From an uncultured Mesorhizobium sp. (GTDB lineage: Bacteria > Pseudomonadota > Alphaproteobacteria > Rhizobiales > Rhizobiaceae), in NCBI GenBank assembly GCA_950071955.1, contig CATMOC010000279.1, positions 1 through 5,641 on the forward strand: a DNA stretch of 5,641 nt, given 5' to 3'. Made by a program: the position numbers and the translations under genes. Position 1 is the stretch's first letter; every line of letters begins with the position of its first letter. Shown here piece after piece: positions 1 to 4,873 of the stretch. Below the pieces are notes generated by a model. That model did no database searches. It was not told where the DNA came from and saw only the letters and a list, made by a program, of their open reading frames with translations.

Positions 1-1
1 G

Positions 2-1036
2 GAGCTCGAACGGCTCGGCAAGGCCGATCTCGCGGCGGTTCGCAGGCGTGTCCCGATGGGCCGCATGGGGCGGCCCGACGAGATCGCACAGGCGCTGCGG
101 TTCCTGGCTTCGGACCGGGCTCGCTACGCGACGGGATCGGTGCTCGCCGTCGACGGCGGCTGGGCCTCCTTCAACCAGCCGGGCGATGCGCATGCGCCGG
201 TCGACGGAACTCCGGCGGAAGAACTCGCGCTCCCCGACCTCCCGGACAACGGGCGCATCGTGGCGGTGACGGGCGCCGCCCGTGGCATCGGTGAAGCGAT
301 CGCGCGGACTTTCGCCGCCAACGGAGATACGGTGGTGGCGCTCGACCAGGATGGGGCAGGCGCGATGGCGCTCGCGAACTCGCTTGGCTCGCCGCATCTC
401 GGTCTCGCTTTGGACGTGACCCTGGAGAAGCCTGTCGTGGAGGCTTTCGAGGCAATCCGGGCCCGCTTCGGCCGCATCGACTTGCTGATCAACAACGCGG
501 CGATCGCCGACGCCTTCAAGCCGGCCCTTGACCAGTCACCCAGCGACCTGGAGGCGGTGCTGGACGTGAACCTTGCGGGCGCCTTCCTTTGCAGCCGGGA
601 AGCGCTGAAAGCGATGGGGTCGGGTGGAATGATCCTGAACGTCGGATCGATCAACACTTTCCTGCCGTTTGCGCCGCGGCACGCCTACGGCGCATCGAAG
701 GCCGGCATCGACATCCTCACCCGTTGCATGGCGGCCGAACTGGGTCCATCGGGAATCCGGACCGCGACGATTGCCCCCGGTTACATCCGGACGCCCGGGG
801 TGGCGGCACTCGAACGTGAAGGCCACATCGACACGCTCGCAATCCGGCGCCGCATCCCGATGGGAGACCTGGGCCGGCCTGAAGACATTGCGGATGCGGC
901 CCTGTTCCTCGTTTCGCCCGAGGCATCTTATGTGAACGGCTCGATTCTCTACGTGGATGGCGGATGGACCTCGTTCGGCAATGCCGGCAATGCATGCATG
1001 GTCGGCGGTGATACGGCGACCGAGGCGGCGGAGTAA
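2..1036 (+). CDS. Tandem (two-module) SDR family oxidoreductase, 5'-truncated
   Basis: The reading frame is open from base 2, so the gene begins upstream of the window; the ATG at 56 is internal. The 344 visible residues hold the end of one short-chain dehydrogenase/reductase module and a whole second one. Module A is represented by its C-terminal signature (PMGRMGRPDEI, then VDGGWASF at about 155-178). An Ala/Pro-rich linker of roughly 25 residues follows. Module B has the NAD(P)-binding motif TGAARGIG (269-292), NNAA (about 491-502), the catalytic Asn (569-571), Ser (647-649), Tyr (686-688) and Lys (698-700) of an AYGASK motif, and a second PMGDLGRPEDI...VDGGWTSF ending. SDRs are usually single modules of about 250 residues, so a complete protein of roughly 500 or more is inferred. 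The acid at the end of strand 2 (ALDQD) suggests an NAD(H) preference. The substrate cannot be read from sequence; alcohol/ketone interconversion is the family reaction. It converges with the OYE gene. Confidence 0.93.
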   Translation, partial: ELERLGKADLAAVRRRVPMGRMGRPDEIAQALRFLASDRARYATGSVLAVDGGWASFNQPGDAHAPVDGTPAEELALPDLPDNGRIVAVTGAARGIGEAIARTFAANGDTVVALDQDGAGAMALANSLGSPHLGLALDVTLEKPVVEAFEAIRARFGRIDLLINNAAIADAFKPALDQSPSDLEAVLDVNLAGAFLCSREALKAMGSGGMILNVGSINTFLPFAPRHAYGASKAGIDILTRCMAAELGPSGIRTATIAPGYIRTPGVAALEREGHIDTLAIRRRIPMGDLGRPEDIADAALFLVSPEASYVNGSILYVDGGWTSFGNAGNACMVGGDTATEAAE

Positions 1037-1075
1037 CAGGCCACGCACGTCGACCAGGTTGCCTCCGCGTCATCC

Positions 1076-2263
1076 TCAGGCTGAGTTCGGCCGATCCCAG
1101 GACGATACGCTTCGCGGGCGATCCAGCTGGAGGCGGGTTGCCGGGGCGCGCGAATGCGGGTGAACGTGCGAAAATCCCAGCCAGTTGTTGGGACGTGCGC
1201 GGATGTATTGCGGCGGATATGCGATGTCGTCGCCGAGTGCCGCCGCGGCATGGAGCCCCCAGCGCGGATTGTCCAGAAACGGCCGCGCCAGCGCGACGAA
1301 ATCGGCATCCCCGCTCGCAATGATCGCCTCGGCCTGGTGCGGATCCAGGATCATGCCCACGGCCATGGCGGTCATCCCGATCTGCTTTCTCACGGAGGCC
1401 GCGAACGCAACCTGGTGCCCGGGCGTCGCCGGCGGGATCCTTATGCCGGGCGCGATGTTGCCGGACGACATCACGACGTAGTCGACGCCAATGGATTTCA
1501 ACTCCGCGGCCAGCGCGAGAGCGTCTTCCAGCGTGGATCCGTCCGGATGCCAGTCCGTGCTGTTCAGACGAAACCCGAGGGCACGCTCGCGCGGCCAGAC
1601 CTTCCGGACTGCTTTTGCGACCTCACAGGCGAACCGGTTCCGCTTTTCGATCGTCCCGCCCCAGTCATCGGTTCGCCGGTTCGTGATCGGAGAAAGGAAC
1701 TCATGGATCAGATAACCGTGGGCGCCGTGGATCTCGACGAGGTCGAAGCCAGCCCGCACGGCGCGTTCGGCGGATCGGGCAAAGGCGTCGATGATGCGGC
1801 GGATGCCGGTCTCGTCCAATTCCTGCGGCGTCTGCCAGCCTTCGTCGAACGCGAGTGCCGACGGTGCCAGCGGTTTCCACGGCCCCTCTTCCGGCGGCAA
1901 GGGTTCGCCGCGCCAGCGTTCGGGAATCGTTCGGGTCGCCGCCTTCCGGCCGGTATGCGTCAGCTGAATGCCGATTTTCGCAGAGGAGAGCGTCCGGAGA
2001 TTTCCCACCAACTCGCTCAACGCGCTTTCTTGAGCGTCATCGTACAGGCCCATGTCGCCGCGCGTGCCGAGGCCTTGGGGCTCGACCGCCGTAGCTTCTA
2101 CGATGACGAGACCCGCGCCCGAAATCATCATCTGACCGAGATGCACGAGGTGCCAGGGCTGCGCGATGCCGTCCACGGCGCTGTACTGGCACATCGGCGA
2201 AACCACGAGGCGGTTCTCGAGGCGAAGGCCACCCAGAAAACCCTCCGAAAACAGCACGCTCAT
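1076..2263 (-). CDS. NADH:flavin oxidoreductase, Old Yellow Enzyme family (YqjM/XenA type)
   Basis: A cytoplasmic FMN-dependent ene-reductase of 395 residues with a TIM-barrel fold. The family reduces C=C bonds activated by a carbonyl or nitro group using NAD(P)H. Residues numbered from the ATG at 2263: the YqjM-class SPMCQY motif with the flavin-tuning Cys25 and Tyr27; Gln100, Arg106 and Lys107 in QLTHTGRKA; the substrate-binding pair His179/His182 and Tyr184 in HGAHGYLIHEF; flavin-phosphate-region Arg327 in ALARPFLDNP. Classical yeast-type OYEs lack the Cys, so this is the thermophilic-like/YqjM subgroup. A GTG lies directly upstream in frame (2266-2264), but AGGGAGG (2275-2269) sits 5 nt from the ATG and only 2 nt from the GTG, so ATG is chosen. 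B. subtilis YqjM is about 338 residues. The excess here lies in a longer loop after GRKA (residues about 109-135) and a C-terminal tail of about 30 residues rich in Arg, Ser and Pro. The gene is divergent from the MDR reductase. Confidence 0.95.
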   Translation of the reverse strand: MSVLFSEGFLGGLRLENRLVVSPMCQYSAVDGIAQPWHLVHLGQMMISGAGLVIVEATAVEPQGLGTRGDMGLYDDAQESALSELVGNLRTLSSAKIGIQLTHTGRKAATRTIPERWRGEPLPPEEGPWKPLAPSALAFDEGWQTPQELDETGIRRIIDAFARSAERAVRAGFDLVEIHGAHGYLIHEFLSPITNRRTDDWGGTIEKRNRFACEVAKAVRKVWPRERALGFRLNSTDWHPDGSTLEDALALAAELKSIGVDYVVMSSGNIAPGIRIPPATPGHQVAFAASVRKQIGMTAMAVGMILDPHQAEAIIASGDADFVALARPFLDNPRWGLHAAAALGDDIAYPPQYIRARPNNWLGFSHVHPHSRAPATRLQLDRPRSVSSWDRPNSA

Positions 2264-2268
2264 CACAT

Positions 2269-2275
2269 CCTCCCT
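2269..2275 (-). promoter_or_regulatory. Ribosome binding site of the OYE gene
   Basis: On the minus strand AGGGAGG is followed by 5 nt (ATGTG) and then ATG. The spacer contains an ATG immediately followed by TGA (out of frame) and an in-frame GTG. The spacing favours the ATG at 2263 over the GTG at 2266. Confidence 0.75.
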
Positions 2276-2407
2276 GAATTCATGCGACGTTGGCAGTTCA
2301 ACGGGGCGGATGCCACTGCGAAGAGGAAAGCCTGCGCAATTTCAGGAACATAAATTTCATCACAGCCACGGGATCGAACGCGATGCTGGTGTATAGGAAC
2401 CTCGAAG

Positions 2408-2420
2408 CACGGCAGCCGTG
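2408..2420. promoter_or_regulatory. Perfect inverted repeat CACGGC-A-GCCGTG, possible operator
   Basis: Two 6-bp arms mirror each other perfectly around a single central A. It lies about 104 bp upstream of the proposed TTG start of the MDR gene, in the divergent region. Short odd-centred dyads of this kind are typical of sites for dimeric repressors such as TetR or MarR types, but no family consensus is recognised. It could also be chance in GC-rich DNA. Confidence 0.3.
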
Positions 2421-2511
2421 GTGTCAGGGTCGGCTTCCCTTCCCTCTCACGGGGGTGGCGTAGGCGGCCGGCGGCGGTGCGGCTGGGACAAGCAAGATGC
2501 GCTTGTGCATC

Positions 2512-2516
2512 GGAGG
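2512..2516 (+). promoter_or_regulatory. Shine-Dalgarno GGAGG that decides the MDR start (TTG)
   Basis: A full GGAGG lies 7 nt before an in-frame TTG at 2524-2526. The alternative in-frame ATG at 2497 has no comparable purine motif upstream, and this GGAGG would fall inside its coding sequence. This supports initiation at the TTG. Confidence 0.75.
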
Positions 2517-2523
2517 AACCGAC

Positions 2524-3546
2524 TTGAAGAACCGACAGATCTATTTTTTCCGCCGGCCGGACGGCAACCCGACGGCCGAGGTCTTCCAGGAGCGCGTGGT
2601 CGATGTCGGCGTACCGGGCGACGGCGAGATCCTTTGCCGAAACCTGACTGTCTCGGTCGATCCCTACCTGCGGCTCAAGATGTACGAGCGCCGCAGCTAT
2701 ACGCCGCCACTGCGGATCGGCGAGGCGATTCCGGGTCGGGCGGTCGCGGAGATCGTGGCGTCGCGAGCGCCCGGCTTCGAGCAGGGCGAACGGGTCGCGA
2801 TCTATGGCGGCTGGCAGCAATACGCAGTCGTGCGTGCCCAGGCCGCAAGGAAGATCGATCTGGCGAGCTTTCCGGCGGGCGCCTGGCTGGGACCACTGGG
2901 AATGACCGGCATGACCGCCTATGCCGGCCTCACCCGTATCGGCAAGCCGCAGCGAGGCGAGACACTGGTAGTCTCGGGTGCGGCCGGCGCGGTGGGTGGG
3001 CTCGTCGGACAGATTGGACGTATGATGGGATGTCGCGTCATCGGAATCGCCGGCAGCGCAGAGAAGTGCCGTATCGTTCGCGATGAATTCGGCTTCGACG
3101 CGTGCCTCGACTATCGGGAGCCGGACCTTGCGGGGCGGCTCGAGAGCGTCTGCCCGGAAGGCTGTGACATTTATTTCGACAATGTCGGCGGCGAGATTTC
3201 CCGGCAGGTCACGGCCCGCTTCAACGACTTCGGCCGGCTCGTGGTCTGTGGCCTCATTTCTCAGTACAACGGCCAGCAGCCGGCGGAGGCGACGGCGCAG
3301 GACGAGTTCATGCGCCTTATCCTGACGCGAAGGCTGACCGTCCGAGGCTTCATCGTTTCCGATCTGGAAGGCGAGTGCCCGGAATTCGAAGAAACGATGG
3401 GCGGCTGGCTTCGGGCCGGAAAAATCGTTCACCGCGAGCACCCTCGGTACGGTTTCGAGCAGATCGTGCCGGCCTTCCTCGGATTGCTCTCCGGCGAAAA
3501 TACCGGCAAGTCGATCGTTCATATTGCAGAAGAGAAATCGGCCTAG
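2524..3546 (+). CDS. NADP-dependent MDR-family oxidoreductase (CurA / LTB4 12-hydroxydehydrogenase type)
   Basis: A zinc-independent medium-chain reductase of 340 residues, expected in the cytoplasm, which transfers hydride from NADPH to the C=C of alpha,beta-unsaturated ketones or aldehydes. Residues numbered from the TTG: the N-terminal MKNRQI start, conserved DPYLRLKM at 46-53, LGMTGMTAY at 125-133 leading into the Rossmann fold, the nucleotide-binding turn AAGAVG at 153-158, AGSAEKC at about 176-182 where the family contacts the NADP phosphate, and the family hallmark YFDNVGGE at 217-224. The Cys/His pattern for catalytic zinc of alcohol dehydrogenases is not apparent. Length and N-terminus fit the family when TTG is the start; using ATG 2497 would add nine residues (MRLCIGGTD) lacking family resemblance and would bury the GGAGG. 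The gene is divergent from the OYE gene, another ene-reductase of unrelated fold. Subfamily substrate (curcumin, alkenals, prostaglandin-like) cannot be told. Confidence 0.94.
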   Translation: MKNRQIYFFRRPDGNPTAEVFQERVVDVGVPGDGEILCRNLTVSVDPYLRLKMYERRSYTPPLRIGEAIPGRAVAEIVASRAPGFEQGERVAIYGGWQQYAVVRAQAARKIDLASFPAGAWLGPLGMTGMTAYAGLTRIGKPQRGETLVVSGAAGAVGGLVGQIGRMMGCRVIGIAGSAEKCRIVRDEFGFDACLDYREPDLAGRLESVCPEGCDIYFDNVGGEISRQVTARFNDFGRLVVCGLISQYNGQQPAEATAQDEFMRLILTRRLTVRGFIVSDLEGECPEFEETMGGWLRAGKIVHREHPRYGFEQIVPAFLGLLSGENTGKSIVHIAEEKSA

Positions 3547-3560
3547 CGGCGCGTTTTTCG

Positions 3561-3574
3561 CGTTGTGTTCAACG
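3561..3574 (+). terminator. Weak stem-loop just after the MDR gene
   Basis: CGTTG and CAACG pair perfectly around a TGTT loop, 14 bases past the MDR stop codon. It overlaps a CGCG-T5-CGCG dyad (3550-3562), so the two would be alternative folds. There is no T-tract after the stem, so it is at best a poor intrinsic terminator. Confidence 0.25.
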
Positions 3575-3664
3575 AAACAAATGAAGCGCGTAATGCCTTC
3601 GACGAACGTTCAGAATTGACAAGCGATTCCGTCGGATAGGCGGACAGTCGCGGATGCTTGGGTA

Positions 3665-3778
3665 CTAGCGTTCGGTGGACCTCAGCTCCACCAGTGGCAG
3701 TAATTTTTCGAGTTTCCCCTCAAGCATGGCGCCGCTGGCCGCGTGCGCGCCCTTGCCTGTCCGTCCGACACGAACCAT
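3665..3778 (-). other. Small minus-strand reading frame, possible microprotein or gene remnant
   Basis: A 37-residue frame from ATG (3778-3776) to TAG (3667-3665) lies in the gap between the MDR and YbaN-family genes. Its C-terminal half (GAMLEGKLEKLLPLVEL) reads as an amphipathic helix, and its codon third positions are mostly G or C with one TTA. The frame stays open further upstream, antisense to the start of the YbaN-family gene, so it could be the 3' end of a decayed gene. The nearest purine-rich motif upstream (AGGTG) is too far for a good ribosome site. I do not recognise the protein. Chance is the simplest explanation. Confidence 0.15.
3674..3692. repeat. Inverted repeat GGTGGA / TCCACC
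   Basis: Six-base perfect arms flank a 7-base loop (CCTCAGC). A second, overlapping dyad CCAC-CA-GTGG lies at 3688-3697, and TTTTT follows at 3704-3708. The T-run is 11 bases past the first stem, so this does not make a standard intrinsic terminator. On the minus strand it falls within the end of the small reading frame at 3665-3778. Confidence 0.3.
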
Positions 3779-3793
3779 TTGCTTGGGAACGCA

Positions 3794-3805
3794 CCTGCCG
3801 GCAGG
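3794..3805. promoter_or_regulatory. Palindrome CCTGCCGGCAGG upstream of the YbaN-family gene
   Basis: A perfect 12-base palindrome, extending to 18 bases (3791-3808) with one mismatched pair. It lies about 35 bases before the start codon. As DNA it could be an operator; without a loop it would not fold as RNA unless the central bases stayed unpaired. Its role is unknown. Confidence 0.25.
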
Positions 3806-3839
3806 CGCGGGCGGTTTCGTGTCTCGAAAGGGGGAGCCG

Positions 3840-4193
3840 ATGAGATATGTGTGGCTTTCCTTCGGCGTGATCTGCGTCGGTCTCGGCGGCGCGGGCGCAG
3901 TGCTGCCGCTGCTGCCGGCAACGCCGTTCCTGCTGCTTGCCGCCTGGGCGTTCGCCAAGAGTTCAGACCGGTTCCACGACTGGCTCATGGATCATCCGAC
4001 ACTTGGTCCGCCCATCGTCGCATGGAAGACGCGGCGGGCGATCTCTCGCAATGCCAAACTGTTGGCCATGGCGTCGCTCGCAGCCAGTCTCGCGATCTCG
4101 ATCCTGGCCGGAGTGTCCTCGACGATCCTGGCTATCCAGCTTGCCGCGCTCGTCGCGGTAGCGGGCTTCATCCTCACCCGCCGCGAGGCCTGA
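3840..4193 (+). CDS. YbaN family (DUF454) inner-membrane protein
   Basis: A small 117-residue membrane protein. The start at 3840 is chosen because GGGGGAG (3830-3836) lies just upstream and because the DUF454 homology begins right after it; the frame is open to 3675, but that upstream part does not read as family sequence. Hydrophobic stretches lie at about residues 4-37, 72-92 and 95-113. The family core is clear: GLGGAGAVLPLLPATPF (14-30), LLLAAWAFAKSS (31-42), WL..HPTLGPPI..W (48-62), then basic residues (KTRRAISRNAK) before the next membrane segment. E. coli YbaN belongs to this family, and no biochemical function is established for it. There is no obvious operon partner: the MDR gene lies 293 bp upstream and pseudoazurin is convergent. 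Its stop codon sits in the loop of a strong hairpin. Confidence 0.92.
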   Translation: MRYVWLSFGVICVGLGGAGAVLPLLPATPFLLLAAWAFAKSSDRFHDWLMDHPTLGPPIVAWKTRRAISRNAKLLAMASLAASLAISILAGVSSTILAIQLAALVAVAGFILTRREA

Positions 4194-4207
4194 GGCGAGG
4201 ATGAAGC
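4165..4207. terminator. Long hairpin overlapping the YbaN-family stop codon, putative bidirectional terminator
   Basis: Bases 4165-4175 (GCTTCATCCTC) pair perfectly with 4197-4207 (GAGGATGAAGC). After one A-C mismatch, CC (4177-4178) pairs with GG (4194-4195). The loop of 15 bases contains the TGA stop of the YbaN-family gene. It lies between two convergent genes, where a two-way terminator would be expected. No T-tract follows on either strand, so it is not a textbook Rho-independent terminator; it might act as an RNA-stabilising 3' stem instead. Confidence 0.55.
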
Positions 4208-4250
4208 AGGAGTTTCGGCTGAAGGGTCGCGGTCTACCAGCCGCAGTCCG

Positions 4251-4685
4251 CTACTGGACCTGATCGAACAGTTCCGCGAAAGTCTTCTTGGCCTTTCCGG
4301 TCTGCTTGACGGCCTTCGCCTCTTCGAGGTTCACCGCGTTCCCGACCTGGACCAGCAGCACCATGCCCATGGCGTAGTGGGGCAGGCACTTGACCCCGTA
4401 GACGCCCTCCTTGTCGAGGGTGACCGAGACTTCCTCATTGGTCTTGCCCTTGAACGGCTCAGCACCTTCGGGGATCATGCCCTTCATGGTCTCGGCATTG
4501 TGCCCCTTGTCGACGGCCACGAAACGGAGCGTGTCGCCCGCCTCGGCCCGCACGAAATCCGGCTCGAAAACCATGGCGCCCTTTGCGCCCTTGTTGAGCA
4601 TCCTGATCTCGTGCTCGGCCGCATTCGCCGCGCCGGCGATCGCCATCGCCGCCCCGAGCGCCAGCATTGCAATCAGTTTCTTCAT
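4251..4685 (-). CDS. Pseudoazurin (type 1 blue copper protein)
   Basis: A periplasmic one-electron carrier. In denitrifying alphaproteobacteria pseudoazurin feeds electrons to copper nitrite reductase, nitrous-oxide reductase or cytochrome c peroxidase. The 144-residue precursor has a typical Sec signal peptide: KK, a hydrophobic core, then ANA before AEHEIRML, with cleavage expected near residue 22. The mature part matches the family closely (HEIRMLNKGAKGAMVFEPDF, and GDTLRFVAVDKGHN). All copper ligands are present: His62 (GHNAE), Cys100 and His103 (KCLPH) and Met108 (second Met of MGM). The ATG at 4685 is preceded by AAAGGA with an 8-nt spacer; the frame extends upstream to 4829, but the signal peptide starts here. 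No nitrite, nitric-oxide or nitrous-oxide reductase gene is in view, so its partner is unknown. An FNR/NnrR-like site lies upstream. Confidence 0.97.
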   Translation of the reverse strand: MKKLIAMLALGAAMAIAGAANAAEHEIRMLNKGAKGAMVFEPDFVRAEAGDTLRFVAVDKGHNAETMKGMIPEGAEPFKGKTNEEVSVTLDKEGVYGVKCLPHYAMGMVLLVQVGNAVNLEEAKAVKQTGKAKKTFAELFDQVQ

Positions 4686-4873
4686 GTCCGTGGTCCTTTC
4701 ATTCATCCGCGCGTCGTGTCGCGCCGCCGGGAGAGGGGATAACGGAGAAAGCCGCGAGCCTGTTTGCGCTCGGTCAAACAACGGAAAGGATGTGCGGCAA
4801 GGCCACCGGCATCGATCGGCGCCGGCCACCGCCGCCGACGCGCCTCGCGGCGACGCTTTTCGGCATGCAGATC
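4686..4873. promoter_or_regulatory. Divergent control region between pseudoazurin and the FAD oxidoreductase
   Basis: This stretch carries the FNR/NnrR-like box, an 8-base direct repeat GGCCACCG at 4801-4808 and 4824-4831 (copies 23 bases apart), and a palindromic ATCGAT (4811-4816) between the copies. No good ribosome site precedes the ATGs at 4865 or 4874. No promoter for the plus-strand gene was recognised. Confidence 0.45.
4764..4777 (-). promoter_or_regulatory. FNR/NnrR-like box upstream of pseudoazurin
   Basis: On the minus strand the sequence reads TTGAC-CGAG-CGCAA. It matches 8 of 10 defined positions of the FNR consensus TTGAY-N4-RTCAA, and its second half resembles the CGCAA-type half of NnrR boxes. 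It is embedded in a perfect GTTTG-N8-CAAAC dyad (4762-4779). If its centre is placed at -41.5, as in class II FNR promoters, transcription would start near 4729 and the -10 window (4741-4736) reads TATCCC. This geometry points at pseudoazurin and not at the divergent FAD gene, whose corresponding -10 window (AGGCCA) is poor. Regulation by low oxygen or nitric oxide is inferred. Confidence 0.5.

Larger units (their letters stand above)
2264..2523. promoter_or_regulatory. Divergent intergenic control region between the OYE and MDR genes
   Basis: These 260 bases separate two divergent start codons, so the promoters of both genes should lie here. A more AT-rich island at about 2335-2360 (AATTTC, ATAAATTTC) stands out from the GC-rich surroundings and is the likeliest melting region. 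No convincing -35/-10 pair could be matched on either strand: TATAGG (2393-2398) on the plus strand and TTGAAC (2301-2296) on the minus strand lack good partners. ATCG-AACG-CGAT (2373-2384) is a short dyad. The strongest dyad, at 2408-2420, is listed separately. No regulator gene is in view to pair with them. Confidence 0.5.
3547..3839. other. Intergenic region without a convincing gene
   Basis: The 293 bases between the MDR stop and the YbaN-family start contain several dyads: CGCG-TTTTT-CGCG (3550-3562), CGTTG-TGTT-CAACG (3561-3574), the palindrome GAACGTTC (3604-3611), a GGTGGA/TCCACC hairpin (3674-3692) and CCTGCCGGCAGG (3794-3805). A perfect TTGACA (3616-3621) has no acceptable -10 about 17 nt downstream. 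A short minus-strand reading frame (3665-3778) is listed separately. The promoter of the YbaN-family gene is presumably here unless the gene is read through from the MDR gene. Confidence 0.6.

Noticed and set aside
124..1073. Several minus-strand frames opposite the SDR gene
   Set aside because: They overlap the SDR catalytic domain, and their translations are low-complexity Arg/Ser/Pro-rich shadows.
1154..2353. A 399-codon open frame on the plus strand antisense to the OYE gene
   Set aside because: The opposite strand encodes an OYE with all active-site residues. The plus translation is Arg-rich and without family motifs.
2263..3522. A 419-codon open frame on the minus strand antisense to the MDR gene
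   Set aside because: It mirrors a real gene with clear family motifs. Long antisense frames are common in GC-rich DNA, and its translation shows no recognisable domain and a composition heavy in Arg, Ala and Asp.
3550..3562. CGCG-TTTTT-CGCG as an intrinsic terminator of the MDR gene
   Set aside because: The T-run is the loop and not the tail of the stem, and the stem is only four pairs.
3616..3644. TTGACA as the -35 of a promoter for the YbaN-family gene
   Set aside because: At 16-18 bp spacing the -10 window reads as GC-rich (GGCGGA-like). GATAGG lies only 13 bp away, too close.
3675..3839. In-frame upstream extension of the YbaN-family protein
   Set aside because: The 55 extra residues do not resemble the family. 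The ribosome site GGGGGAG is just before 3840, where the first membrane segment begins.
4686..4829. In-frame upstream extension of pseudoazurin by 48 residues
   Set aside because: The start at 4685 gives a clean Sec signal peptide and has AAAGGA at good spacing. The extension would bury the signal and overlap the FNR/NnrR-like site.
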